This document shows, in pieces, positions 22,711 through 34,188 of a DNA stretch of 64,000 nucleotides. This DNA is from Riptortus pedestris. Lineage: Eukaryota > Arthropoda > Insecta > Hemiptera > Alydidae. Positions within the stretch are counted from its first letter, which is position 1, and each line of letters opens with the position of its first letter. A program made the position numbers and the translations under genes. Where the stretch lies: the NCBI GenBank assembly GCA_019009955.1, contig CM032230.1, forward strand, positions 12,419,001-12,483,000. The letters run 5' to 3'. The notes beneath the pieces are model-generated. The model did not search any database, was not told the origin of the DNA, and was given only the letters and a program-made list of their open reading frames with translations.

Positions 22711-24775
22711 AAAACAAATTACCAATCCTACCCACCCAGGAAGCCTACAGGCCAATCAATCCTTGGAGGTGAAGAAATCATATTCTAAGTGGTGTGATGA
22801 ATGAACATAGTTCGGCAGCAAAGATTCTTGTATGTTTATCAGTGATTACAAGCGAAAACAAATTACCAATCCTACCCACCCAAGAATCCTACAGTCCGAT
22901 CAATCCTTGGGGGTGAAGAATCTTATAACGTGGTGAACATAGTCGGCAGCAAAGATTCCTGTAAGTTTATCAGTGATTCCAAGCGAAAACAAATTACCAA
23001 TCCTACCCACCCAAGAATCCTACAGTCCGATCAATCCTTGGAGGTGAAGAATCGTATAACGTGGTGAACTAGTCGGCAGCAAAGATTCCTGTAAGTTTAT
23101 CAGTGATTCCAAGCGAAAACAAATAAATGAAAATCCTACCCACCCAATAAGTCCTTACAGTCCGATTCAATCCTTGGAGGTGAAGAATCGTATAACGTGG
23201 TGAACTAGTCGGCAGCAAAGATTCCTGTAAGTTTATCAGTGATTCCAAGCGAAAACAAATTACCAATCCTACCCAGGCGAGAAGCCTACAGGCCAATCAA
23301 TTTTTAGAGGTGAAGAATCTTATAAGGCGGTGAACATAGTTGGCAGCAAAGATTCTTGTAAGTTTATCAGTGATTCCAAGCGAAAACAAATTACCAATCG
23401 TACCCATCCAGGAAGCCTACAGGCCAATCAATCCTTAGAGGTGAAGAATCGTATAAGGTGGTGAACATAGTCGGCAACAAAGATTCTTGTAAGTTTATCA
23501 GTGATTCCAAGCGAAAACAAATTACCAATCCTACCCATCCAGGAAGCCTACAAGACAATCAATCCTCAGAGGTGAAGAATACTATAAGGCAGTGAACATA
23601 GCCGACAGCAAAGATTCTTGTATGTTTATCAGTGATTCCAAGCGAAAACAAATTACCAATCCTACCCACCCAAGAATCCTACAGTCCGATCAATCCTTGG
23701 AGGTGAAGAATCTTATAACGTGGTGAACATAGTCGGCAGCAAAGATTCTTGTAAGTTTATCAGTGATTCCAAGCGAAAACAAATTACCAATCCTACCCAT
23801 CCAGGAAGCCTACAGGCCAATCAATCCTTAGAGGTGAAGAATCTTATAAGGTGGTGAACATAGTCAGCAACAAAGATTCTTGTATGTTTATCAGTGATTC
23901 CAAACGAAAACAAATTACCAATCCTACCCACCCAGGAAGCCTACAGGCCAATCAATCCTTGGAGGAGACGAATCTTATAAGGCGATGAACATAGACGGCA
24001 GCAAAGATTCTTGTATGTTTATCAGTGATTACAAGCGAAAACAAATTACCAATCCTACCCACCCAGGAATCCTACAGTCCGATTAATCCTTAGAGGTGAC
24101 GAATCTTATAACGTGGTGAACATAGTCGGCAGCAAAGATTCTTGTATGTTTATCAGTGATTCCAAGCGAAAATATATTATGAATCCTACCTACCCAGGAA
24201 GCCTACAGTCCGATCAATCCTTAGAGGTGAAGAATCTTATAAGGTGGTGAACATAGTCGGCAACAAAGATTCTTGTAAGTTTATCAGTGATTCCAAGCGA
24301 AAACAAATTACCAATCCTACCCACCCAAGAATCCTACAGTCCGATCAATCCTTGGAGGTGAAGAATCATTGAAGGTGGTGAACATAGTCGGCAGCAAAGA
24401 TTCTTGTAAGTTTATCAGTGATTCCAAGCGAAAAGAAATTATGAATCCTATCCATCCAGGAAGCCTACAGGCCAATCAATCTTTAAAGGTGACGAATCTT
24501 ATAAGGCAGTGAACATAGCCGACAGCAAAGATTCTTGTAAGTTTATCAGTGATTCCAAGAGAAAACAAATTACCAATCCTACCCAGCCGAGAAGCCTACA
24601 GGCCAATCAATTTTTAGAGGTGAAGAATCTTATAAGGCGGTGAACATAGTCGGCAGCACAGATTCTTGTAAGTTTATCAATGATTCCAAGCGAAAACAAA
24701 CAATGAATCCTACCTACAAGGTTCCTAAATGCCGACCAATTCTAAGTAATGGCGATTCTTATAAAACCATCGAGA
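22711..24775. repeat. satellite array, 16 units of about 131 bp
   Basis: The phrase GCGAAAACAAATTACCAATC or a variant recurs at 22711, 22855, 22986, 23116, 23252, 23383, 23514, 23645, 23776, 23907, 24038, 24169, 24300, 24431, 24562 and 24693. Each unit also holds GCCTACAGGCCAATCAATCC, GAGGTGAAGAATC, AACATAGTCGGCAGCAAAG and GTTTATCAGTGATTCC. Spacing is 130-131 bp apart from the first units (144 for the first, and 136 once after a small insertion). The last unit is diverged. The array does not code. Confidence 0.92.
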
Positions 24776-25179
24776 GATCAATCCTGTGAAACGTGTATGT
24801 TAAACAATGTTACTCAGCGAAAGCTGAAATGAAATTGAAGGGTTGCTAGCAAAAACCCCAGTAGTAAAAAAAACACTTTTTTGTTAAATTTAAAAAAAAA
24901 AAGTCTATCTTCATTCCACGAGGGAGTAAAAGTTTGATATTTTTTTAATAAACTAATTGGGGGTCAGGAATGTTATCTATAATGATTTACAGATGATCAA
25001 ATATATCCTCTTTCAATGGAGAAGAATGTTCTGGACTAATGGATTTTTTGGTGGAATTAAAAAAAAAACAACCTAAAAGTCAAATATCATACAGATAACA
25101 CGATCAGGTGGAAGAAGTAGTATTCTACCTCTCATGTCAGAGATCTCATGTCACAATGTATTCTCTATGAGTAGAAAGT
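24776..25179. other. unassigned AT-rich sequence
   Basis: Near 24834, AATTGAAGGGTTGCTAGCAA resembles the terminus of the TIR element at 59481, but no partner end is visible. Confidence 0.35.
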
Positions 25180-25402
25180 TAATATCGCAGATACGAAAAT
25201 ATATTATTGGAGTGCATTTATAGAAACTTAAATTTGAAATAAGGTTGTATTTGTATCATTTTTCTACCCATCTCATAGTAACGAAGATATTTCGAATTTT
25301 CGATTACAGCCACTAACGACCATGATCTTTATTTGTACATGAAACATTTGAATATAGAGTTTGGGAACGATTAACAAAAATTGTGACCACGTTAAGAGAC
25401 TA

Positions 25403-25466
<64 letters not shown>

Positions 25467-25580
25467 CGAGACCTCATTTTCGTCTTATCCTGGTTAGGAT
25501 CGATGAACAATGAAAATATTTTTCGAAAATAGCGTCTTAAGTACATCCTCAATGGCTGATTTCTGTTAATCGTATACGAT
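25180..25580 (-). mobile_element. old HINE copy, 3' end lost
   Basis: An eroded core (AGTAACGAAGATATTTCG, CCACTAACGACCATGATC), (TA)n at 25399-25461, and the 5' block ending GGCTGATTTCTGTTAATC. Neither terminus is intact. Confidence 0.7.
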
Positions 25581-25844
25581 AAATCCTAACCGTCGAGAAA
25601 TCCTTTAAGATGTTATTCTATAGGTTTCAGATTATCTCAATGTTTTTCTATTCGGAAAAACCTCAAATCATGGGTCACAGTGGAAGCCTAAGAGAATATT
25701 AGCGATACTCTACCAAAGATCCTCATACATCTCAAGTAAAACCTTCACATCTATTCTATTTGATGGATTTATCCCTCCGGAATTACTATAGTATCCGGTT
25801 AACCTATTCAATTATAGCAGTAGGTTAAGTTGAATAAATATTAT

Positions 25845-25972
25845 TAATGGTACTATGGCTAATCGGGACGGGTTATCTACAGGTTACCACTACTTTCTAG
25901 CCAAGGTGGGACTAAGGAATTTATTTCATGAGGTCGTCACTAAATAGATTCCTATTGTCCCGGTGGGAATCT
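25845..25972 (-). mobile_element. SINE fragment
   Basis: Matches the tail half of the tRNA-derived SINE (GGCTAATCGGGACGGGTTAT, CTAGCCAAGGTGGGAC). The sequence ends inside the B-box side, so the tRNA-like head is missing. Confidence 0.7.
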
Positions 25973-26437
25973 GCATATTTAGGTGAAGGAATGACGGTTA
26001 TGTTAAACTATCAAGTCAATATATCATAATTAATTAATGTAAGCCGAAAGTGTTAACTTTTGAGATCCAGAATGGTTTAAGATAAGAAAAAAATAATTAA
26101 GGCACTAAATAAATAAGATCCAAGGGGTTTAGCAAAACGCTTTATTGTTTTAGAGAAAACGGTTTGCTTCCCTGGATATAAAAATACTGGGACATTTATT
26201 TATTACTTATTTATAAATAATTATTATTATCCCATACTCAAGACTAATAATTTCCCTAGAAACTAGAAGCACTAACCTAAGTTTACAATTATTCTAGTAA
26301 GCCAGCAAACCTAATAACCTAGAAGTAGAATGAACCCTTTGATGATATGCCCTGAGCAAAGTGGTAATTTCTCAGAAATAGCCAATCTAAAACTTGGTAG
26401 GCTTGGCTTCTGTAACACTAAATGGAGCTAGGCTAAA
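25973..26437. other. unassigned AT-rich sequence
   Basis: Nothing recognisable. Confidence 0.4.
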
Positions 26438-26441
26438 CTAT

Positions 26442-27118
26442 TGTTGCGAAAATTAAATGGCTCTACTATTCAAGGCGTGATTGGGGAGTGCGGGTCCAAA
26501 GAAGAGCCGCTAATTTATCGCTAATTGGTGGAAGGCACTAGTCCCTTCCAGTCCTTCTTGGAAGAGCCTCGGTCTCATCCTGCTTTTCTATTTAAGCCTG
26601 TACAGCTCGACCTAGTGGAGCCGGCAGAATTTAATTAGGGCCCGCCGTGCCTATCTTCCTGGAATTTCTGGACCTTTCCTTGGCTAGCCCCTTCTACTGA
26701 CATTTATAAGAGACCCTGCCAGTACCTCAGTTCAGTTTTACGCCGTGTCTTGATGGTCACATCGGTGCTACTGGGACTTAGTGCAGTGTGGTAAAGTGTT
26801 GTGCCGTGAAGAACAGTGTTGTGCCGTGACTGTAAGTAACAGTTTAGTGCCGTGTTTAAGACAGTGCAGTGCCGCGAAGTAAAGGACAGTGCAGTGCCGT
26901 CTTTATGTGAATTTCAGTGACCGAGAGAGAACTATTGGACTGTGTAATCTGAAGAACAGTGTAATTCTGTGAGTAGTAATAATTAACCAAGAGTATTGCG
27001 CATTGTGAAATAAATTGTGCAGTGTTAAACTGTGAAACTTGTGTGTGTGTTTAATTTTGCAATCCAAAAGAACTCTTATTAACAACGTTTATTACTGGTT
27101 TTGTAATATAAAGTAACA
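26442..27118 (+). mobile_element. solo LTR, Gypsy-like, with CTAT duplication
   Basis: TGTTGCGAAAATTAAATGG begins and GTAACA ends the LTR. CTAT flanks both sides exactly (26438-26441 and 27119-27122). The last ~250 bp are close to the LTR at 4747. AATAAA is near 27012. A short GTGCCGTG-rich stretch (26800-26870) is partly reiterated and accounts for some of the extra length (677 against 527 bp). No internal region follows. Confidence 0.85.
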
Positions 27119-27122
27119 CTAT

Positions 27123-27652
27123 ATTCACAAAAATAAATTATAAGAAGTATTTATAAGATTTCTAGTCAATTTTTAAAACAAATTGTGTGGGATATTTCAA
27201 GAGAAGCCGGCATTGTGAACAGATAGACAGGCCTGAGATAGAAATCGAACCAATTGTGATGGACCCGACATGGAGATTATGGAGTGGTTAGGAAGGTGAC
27301 AATTCCAGACCACGGCACTTCATTAGCTGTGGTTACCAGCGGTCACTGCTTAACCCATTCGCTACCATTCCTGGCCGTCACCATCAATTATCAGCAGGAC
27401 ATATACAGCTACCATAATATACAATTTACCACTAGTGACGTCAGCTTTTGGATCGGATTATAATCAGGGAACCGACAACGCAGATTACGAAATAGCAATC
27501 GAATTCATCAATCCGGGTTGGGAAGAAAGTAATTTCGGTTCATATAAGAAATAACTAAGTATACATGTCTCCATCCCAAACTTTATATGGATTTAGTTGA
27601 GCCTCAAAAAATTTAAAAAAAAAACTGATTTAAATAACGTTATTTCGGTTTT
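27123..27652. other. unassigned sequence
   Basis: No recognised repeat or open frame. Confidence 0.4.
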
Positions 27653-27947
27653 CGCAGATTTCCCGTATGGGAAATCAGCTATTGAGGTCGTACTCATGAC
27701 GCGATTTTCGAAAAATTTCTTCAAACGTCCATCGATCCTACCCAGGAGATGAGGAAAATGAGGTCCGATATATGTAATATATATTTGTCTGTTAACGCTC
27801 TAGCGGTCGCAATTTTTGTTTGATCGTTACCAACTTCGAAATTTAAACGTTTTATGTAAAAATACAGATCAAGCTTGTTAATGGCTGAAATCGCACCAGT
27901 GGGAGGGGGGGGGTTTAGAGAGGGGGATTTTCGAAAATCTGCTAGCA
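27653..27947 (+). mobile_element. HINE copy, 3' truncated
   Basis: CGCAGATTTCCCGTATGGG, 5' block, a very short TA stretch (about 27770-27785), core and G9 tract (about 27902). The sequence then leaves the family just after GATTTTCGAAAATC. Confidence 0.8.
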
Positions 27948-28284
27948 GTTCTTTATCTATATATCAATAGACATTTTGAAGACACGCTTAAAAGTTGACG
28001 GTATACGTAGGAGGCAAGTGTAATATATTGCAGGGATTATAACCGATATCACAGCTGGTGAATCGTAAAGCTCTCGATAATAAATTCTAGTTAAGCCGTG
28101 CTCTGCTGTCACTGCACCACACATGTTCGCTAATGCACACCATCACAATGAACGGAGCCGATACTTCTTCATTCCAGCGAATGCTCCAAAGAGATACAAT
28201 AAACATTATTTGAAATTTATCCCAGAGGGTTAAAAAATGGAACTATCGTGACATTTATTACCCTTATCAAATGTGATTCTCGTT
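27948..28284. other. unassigned sequence
   Basis: No recognised feature. Confidence 0.4.
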
Positions 28285-28800
28285 AACTTACGATCATACT
28301 CATGAAGTGATTTTGGAAAAATATCTTCAAGTGTCCATCGATCCTACCAAGGAGATGATGATGTCCATTCAAAACTATAATGTTTGTGTGTGTGTGCGGC
28401 GTGAGCGACAGGGAATTTTAAAAATGCTCCATTTCAGGGATTGGAAAGTTGTATTGAATCAATATGTTGCTAATGTTGCTAAATGCTTTATTTCCCCCTG
28501 TCTTGAATTTTAACCGAAATATTGGCACTTTTTAATTTTACCATTTAGTATACGCCCAACTTTTAGTCATAGCAAGCCAACATATCATGAAACACTTTTT
28601 CAAGCTTATATGAAAAATTCTGCTTTCAACGGGCCTTTATGATATGATATACATGCGAACCGTAGTGCTACGGCTTAATCAACTTCCATAACCTAAACAT
28701 TTGTTAACAGAATTTAAAAATAGAGAATATATGGTGTGATTAAATAAGTAGTGTGCCATATCAGTAGGTACGAAATCTGTTTAGTTTACGTAGCCCCTGC
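28285..28800 (+). mobile_element. old HINE copy with TG microsatellite
   Basis: ACGATCATACTCATGAAG, AAGTGTCCATCGATCCTACC, a short TG tract near 28383, eroded core, and CGAAATCTGTTTAG. The hairpin GTAGCCCCTGCGT closes it. The 5' terminus is lost. Confidence 0.65.
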
Positions 28801-28803
28801 GTA

Positions 28804-29370
28804 TATACATTTCTTGGTAACTTTGAGGTTACACATGATTATGGGCAAGGAGACGCATGAGGACCTGTTGGATTTAACCTCAGCTGACCGAGCGCACACG
28901 ATTCCGGACTGGAGTTTACATCTGGCAAGATCTAAATCCAAGGAATTTATAGCGGTTTAGGGTGACCTTCTTTAGCAAGACTTTAATGAGATTGGTGGCT
29001 GTGAGGTGATAGCGAAGCCCTTCAAGACCAGGGAGGCCGGAGGGTGGTCGGCCGAGATAATTGGGTAGGCGTGAACTTTATTCGTCAATAAATAAATCTG
29101 AGATGGGTTGTCTGGATAAAGTAAGGACAGCCCAATACACGGCCAACGGGTTCTCTGCTCTTTATTTCGGCAACGTGTCTCCATAGAGGTTGACATTTCT
29201 TTTTAAACATTTATATTACCACCGATGTCCGACAAACAGATACTACATCCTGAGGGTGGGATTCAATACATATGTGAAAAAAAATTGGCCATAGCATGTA
29301 ACAAAGGAACTATAATACAATAAGCATTTTTTTAGAGTTTGGACTTGATTCAGCAAATTTCAAGAAAAGT
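28804..29370. other. unassigned sequence
   Basis: Short open frames at 28751-28960 (+) and 28972-29196 (-) show no motif. No repeat is recognised. Confidence 0.4.
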
Positions 29371-29783
29371 TAAAAATCCGTCACTACGCAGATTTCCCAT
29401 GTGCACCACGTATTTGCATTTATCTCAAAACTTAAAAGTTCAATGAGAACAATATTTGGTATTTAAGCTTCAAATAAAGTGCTTCATAACATAATGATAT
29501 TGAGAATATGAGAAGGGTAGGAGTGGGGATTTACTGAAGACCATAAACTAAAAAATGCAAATATCTCAGTAAATGATCAAGATAGTAAAAAAATGTACAT
29601 AACAACATTTATAGAACATTACATTTGCAATAAGATTGGGTCTATAAAATTTTTCGATCCGACGCGTAATAACGGAGATATTAAGGATTTTCGAAATTCC
29701 CCCTCTAAACCCCCTGGTCCGATTTCAGCCATTAACGAACTTAGTCTTTCTTTTAGTATAAAACTATTATATATCAAGTTTGG

Positions 29784-29855
<72 letters not shown>

Positions 29856-29859
<4 letters not shown>

Positions 29860-30801
29860 GTTGTAACACATGAAGTGTCCGATTTTTTAAACCCTAATCT
29901 TTATAAAGGATTAAAACGTTGTGTGTTGATTCCAAGCAAAATATTTACCATCTATAATAAACATTTGTTAATCCTCTAGTCGCAAGCTATGTTTGTTTTT
30001 GTCCCAAGTAGGCTTACATATTTAATTTAATATCAATCGGGAACATGGAAACACAGGATTTCCGGATAATTTCTTTTACGAGTATAAACTTGGTCATTCC
30101 GCGGCCCAGTCAGCAAGGAATATTAATCATGCGTTTGGCGAAGGAAGTGCTAATTAAAGAACTATTCGTCATTGGTTTTTGGACTTTAGAAAATCAGCCC
30201 CGTGGATGACCTCACTCATCAGTGGAGGACGAAGATCTTAAAAAAGCTGTTGAAGAAGACCCTCATAAAACAGTCAGAGCTAGGCACAAGTCATATGACG
30301 GTCTCCAGGCATTTAAAAACGATTGGAAAGGTGAAAAAGCTCGATTCCTGGGTCCCGCACGAGCTCAACGAACGTCAGCAGTTAAAACGCCAAGAGACGT
30401 GTGTTTCTTTGCTTGCTCGTCAAAGAAACGAACCATTCCTCGGACGCGTAATAACATGTGACGAAAAGTGGATCATGTATGACAATCGACGCCGATCAGG
30501 TCAATGGTTAGATTCCCCTGATCTATCTCCTACAGACTACCACTTTTTTCGGAGTTTGGACAACTTTTTGCGAGGAAAATTTTTTACAGATGATTTAGAC
30601 ATTAAAAATGCATTTTCTGAATTTCTTTCAACACGTGACACAAACTTTTTCAAAAGTGGGATAGAAAACTTGGTAAGTCGTTGGCAGAAGTGTATTGAAA
30701 ATGATGGTAAATACATTGAATGAATAATATTTCAGATTCGATCTCAATTTTTCATTTTTTTCCTGATTCTACAAACGGTCATTTCATATGTTACAACCCA
30801 A
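29856..30801 (+). mobile_element. mariner element, internally deleted
   Basis: Terminal inverted repeats TTGGGTTGTAACACATGAA and TTCATATGTTACAACCCAA are bounded by TA on each side (29854-29855 and 30802-30803). TA is the mariner target. The whole element is about 946 bp, shorter than the usual ~1.3 kb. It lies exactly in the (TA)n tract of the HINE at 29373-30928. Confidence 0.9.
30045..30723 (+). pseudogene. mariner transposase pseudogene, deleted
   Basis: Starts at ATG 30045 (METQDFRII). After a frameshift it reads the N-terminal helix-turn-helix region YEYKLGHSAAQSARNI, which contains an in-frame stop. A second frame gives the second helix-turn-helix (ELGTSHMTVSRHLK), the mariner motif WVPHEL and the first catalytic Asp in TCDEKW. 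After WLD the sequence jumps to SPDLSPTDYHFF, which holds the third catalytic Asp. The block with the second Asp (normally an HDNARPH-type motif) and about 80 residues is deleted. The C-terminus ends normally at KYIE. Family length is about 345 residues. The protein cannot be active. The subfamily is not assigned. Confidence 0.85.
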
Positions 30802-30928
30802 TATATATATATAGAGAGTTTTGAACGGACCTCATTTCCTTCATCTCCTGGGTAGAATCAATGGACATTTGAAGAAAAATGTCGAAAATCGCGTCATGAG
30901 ACAACCTCAATAGCTGATTTCCCTTAAG

Positions 30929-31345
30929 TCTACCAAGCAGAAACTGCGTAAGCTAAGTAGACTTTCCAAGTGCTGGTAAGACATACTGGTTATCTCATCT
31001 CATCATATATGTACTCTCAATTTCTAGGTGAAAACATTTTACGATTTGATTCATTATAAAGGAGATAGTTCGAATTTTTGAATCCCAAACACCAAAAACC
31101 CTTACTATTCGACGTCCAATATCAGCCTATAACAAATACGTTCTTTCTTGTTGACAATACAGTAAAATATCGGGTATGGTATAGATCAAACAAACATTTT
31201 CGATACAAGAACGAAGTGTCAGTATTCATGATATCATCTTCATGAAGTTCATTTCAATGTAAGTCGCATAAAAAAGGCTTGGAATGATTTGGTTCACGAT
31301 GTAACAGCTTATTGTTAATAGGATAGTAGTAGGAGTGGAGGTTTC
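30929..31345 (-). mobile_element. degenerate HINE copy, C-like
   Basis: Starts with an eroded hairpin end (AGCAGAAACTGCGTAAGC) and AGTAGACTTTCCAAGTG. The remaining body matches the family poorly. AGTAGGAGTGGAGGTTTCC near 31327 matches the C module. Confidence 0.5.
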
Positions 31346-31367
31346 CTGAAGGTTGAAAAATGAAAAA

Positions 31368-31872
31368 AGTCCGTCAAGCAAGCGCTGAGTAAACTAAGCA
31401 GATTTCACACGTGAAGTTTTACAATAGAGAAATTTGCCTAATAACAACTGTAGTTGTAAGAAACCTCTAAACCTAAAACATTATTTAGGGCGTAATAAAC
31501 CAGTTGTTTCTAACCCCAAAAAACAGTTAACCTAACTTCTAAACCTATTCACGAGGGACGAATAGTTATGGAAACGGCCGCCAGAGCTCTCGGCGGAAAG
31601 TCCGAACATAGCCTACTGGCGACCACACGCAGAATACATATGCACAGATCTCGGTTAATATACAAGATAGAGAATTAATGTATATGACTATATTTATAGT
31701 AAATTTAATTTGCATTATGATTATTTCTGTTCAATGTTTCGGTCCGACGTATAGTAACGGAGATATTTCGAATTTTCGAAAATCCTCCCCTTCAGCCGTT
31801 TCAGCCGTTAACGAACTTGATCTTTCTTTTTAAATAATACGACTAAATATCGAGTTTGGTGGGAAATCTGCT
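31368..31872 (-). mobile_element. HINE copy, A1 type, microsatellite and 5' block deleted
   Basis: Hairpin end with changes (CAAGCAAGCGCTGAG), full A1 module, poly-C-poor core, then CGAGTTTGGT joined directly to GGGAAATCTGCT. The (TA)n tract and the 5' block are cleanly missing while both terminal motifs remain. Confidence 0.85.
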
Positions 31873-31875
31873 AAA

Positions 31876-32010
31876 ATCCAAATATCTCGGTTAATATTCT
31901 TAAAAGCGACATTAAATTGTAAATACGATTGCTTCTAAACACTATTTCGACCCGACGTATGACAACGGAAATATTTCTAATTTTCCAAATTCCAGCCCCC
32001 CCCCCCACAA
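31876..32010 (-). mobile_element. HINE core fragment
   Basis: CAAATATCTCGGTTAATATTC, CCCGACGTATGACAACGG and a C13 tract. It may be the continuation of an older copy into which the 31368 copy inserted. Confidence 0.6.
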
Positions 32011-32585
32011 ATGTCTATTCCAGAACTAGCTTTCGAGGGCACAGCCTCATCATCATTGCTCTCTTAAAATCATAACACAGAAAATAGAAAAGTATAAAGT
32101 CATCGTTTTATAAGTCATAGCAATACAGTCAATGATGAGCCAGCCTCCCTAGATGTTAAGGGTAAATAGATGTTCAAGTCGGGCTCTACATAAATAACGG
32201 GAAAAAGATGGACGCGATTGAACGCATGGGAAAAAAAATAGGTACTCTAACAAAGGGATTCCACAAACTATTTTGGGCAAGAGACCCGTTTTCCAAAATG
32301 AACTGACACCTCAGACCTCCACATCAAAACTACTTTAAAAATCCTATCTCAAGGTTTCTTCCTATTGATACAAAATTCTTACCAATTTAAAAACTTTGCG
32401 GTTGGCAAACTTGACCTATTTTTCTCATCAAAACTTAATAAAATAATTAGGCGTAAAATTTAGTAAATATCGAGTGTGATTAATAATCATTAATACAAAT
32501 TACTTAAAAATACTGAAGTAGGTAATTATTTTTTCAAAAAAAGAAAGATTAAAATCGCAAAGTAAAGATTAAAAATAAAAAATAA
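32011..32585. other. unassigned sequence
   Basis: No recognised feature. A- and T-rich. Confidence 0.4.
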
Positions 32586-32586
32586 A

Positions 32587-32937
32587 AGTCCGTCACGCAG
32601 GGGCTGCGTAAACTAAGCAGATTTCCCACGTGAAGTTCCCACACACATGCATACAAATGCAAATATCTCAGTTAATAATCAAGATACAGAATAAATGTAT
32701 AGACTAATATTTATAGTAAATTTAATTTGCAATAAAATTGACTATACAATTTTTCGATCAGACGCATAATAGCGGAGATATTTATTTCGAATTTTCCTAA
32801 AATCCCCCCTTTAATCCCCCCTCCCACTGGTCCGATTTCAGCCATTAACGAACTTGACCTTCCCTTTTTACATAAAACGATTAAATTCCGAGTTTGGTTA
32901 CGATCAAACAAAAATTGCGACCACTAGAGCGTTAACA

Positions 32938-33012
<75 letters not shown>

Positions 33013-33131
33013 TGAACGGACCTCATTTTCATCATCACTTAGGTTGGAGCGATAGACATTTCAAGAAATGTTTCGAAACTCGCGTCATGAGTACGACCTC
33101 AATAGCTGATTTCCCTTAAGGGAAATCTGCT
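32587..33131 (-). mobile_element. HINE copy, 3' module shortened, both ends intact
   Basis: AGTCCGTCACGCAGGGGC, then a very short module, CAAATATCTCAGTTAATAATC, core, poly-C, and (TA)n at 32939-33006. The 5' block and intact palindrome end in AAATCTGCT. Confidence 0.88.
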
Positions 33132-33132
33132 A

Positions 33133-33768
33133 AAACAAATAATTGTACCTGAAAAGACTTGTACACCCGAACTTATTATCTTGCACGGATTTGTCCAGAC
33201 CACAGACGGAGGAGTCAACATAGACAATTAATGTCGAAAATTGGTCCTCGCAAATATTTTCCTTTTTCCTTTAATTGCTGATTTATGTACAGGACCCAAT
33301 TATTTGGGGAAGATGATATCAGTAGTGTGACTTAACAGAACGTGGATAATCTGATTATTGAAGGACTTTTTACAATGGGTCTGCTATCGATATAAGGCTC
33401 CTTACGTCTTAGTCTGGGTATGTTAGCGAGTTTGGTCTGGCTAGACTGAACGTACGACCCAGTTTTGGTCGGTCATCAGATGAAGGTCTCCAGGGAAAGC
33501 AATGCCAACGCTATTAGCTGGTATTTGAAGATATAATTTCACGTAAAAAAGGTAATACTTACAGTTTAACACTTAAGGAAAAATCTGGAACTTACCTGTG
33601 AACAAGAAAAGAAAAATCAGTTAATTTGAAAAGAATGCATTTTTTATTTATTTAAAAAGATTGCAAACAGCAGAAATAAAAGGTAAAGAAAGAAATATAA
33701 AGATCTCCAATGATATATATATATATATATCAATAAGTGTGTGTGATGGCTCGAATTAGATCAGTTTT
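33133..33768. other. unassigned sequence
   Basis: No recognised repeat. A short TA/TG tract lies near 33713-33745. Confidence 0.4.
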
Positions 33769-33769
33769 T

Positions 33770-34183
33770 AGCAGATTTCCCTTAAGGGAAATGTATAGAA
33801 CAATATTTATAGTAAATTTAATTTGCAATAAGATTGATTCTATACAATTTTTCAATAACGGAGATATTTCGAATTTTCAAAAATCCCCCCTCTAACCCCC
33901 CCCCCTCCCACTGGTCCGATTTCAGCCATTACCGAACTTGATCTGTCTTTTTACATAAAACAGTTAAATATCGAGTTTCGTAACGATCAAACAAAAATTG
34001 CGACCGCTAGAGCGGTAAAAGACAAATATATAGATAGATTGATATATATATATATATATAATTTTGAACAGACTTCATTTTCGTCAACTCCTGGGTAGGA
34101 TCGATGGACATTTGAGGAAATTTTTCAAAATTTGCGTCATGAGTAGGACCTCAATAGCTGATTTCCCTTAAGGGAAATCTGCT
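33770..34183 (-). mobile_element. fold-back HINE derivative with 5' ends on both sides
   Basis: The left boundary is AGCAGATTTCCCTTAAGGG (a 5' terminus in + orientation). It is joined directly to the 3'-side core of a minus-oriented copy (TGTATAGAACAATATTTATAG). This continues through poly-C, core, a TA/GATA microsatellite at 34026-34060 and the 5' block to the usual right-hand terminus TTCCCTTAAGGGAAATCTGC. The 3' subterminal repeat and hairpin are replaced by a second copy of the 5' terminus. Confidence 0.8.
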
Positions 34184-34188
34184 AAAAC

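Larger units (their letters stand above)
29373..30928 (-). mobile_element. HINE copy, C type, split by a mariner
   Basis: The left part (29373-29855) starts with an eroded hairpin (TCCGTCACTACGCAG), then the C module, core, and a long (TA)n at about 29790-29855. The right part (30802-30928) resumes with TATATATA, GAACGGACCTCATTT and the 5' block, ending ...TTTCCCTTAAG. The terminal AATCTGCT is missing because a further HINE end abuts. Confidence 0.8.

Noticed and set aside
22711..24775. Regular repeats that might suggest a CRISPR-like array
   Set aside because: The whole 131-bp unit is repeated with no unique spacers, and the genome is clearly eukaryotic.
27180..27400. Another tRNA-like SINE on the minus strand
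   Set aside because: The two box-like motifs are about 100 bp apart, too far for a polymerase III internal promoter, and there is no second copy.
29593..29979. Recurrent open frames with a peptide of YICNKIGSIKFFDPT type in many places
   Set aside because: They are translations of the HINE core. They run into the (TA)n tract, shift frame between copies, and have no start or stop in common.
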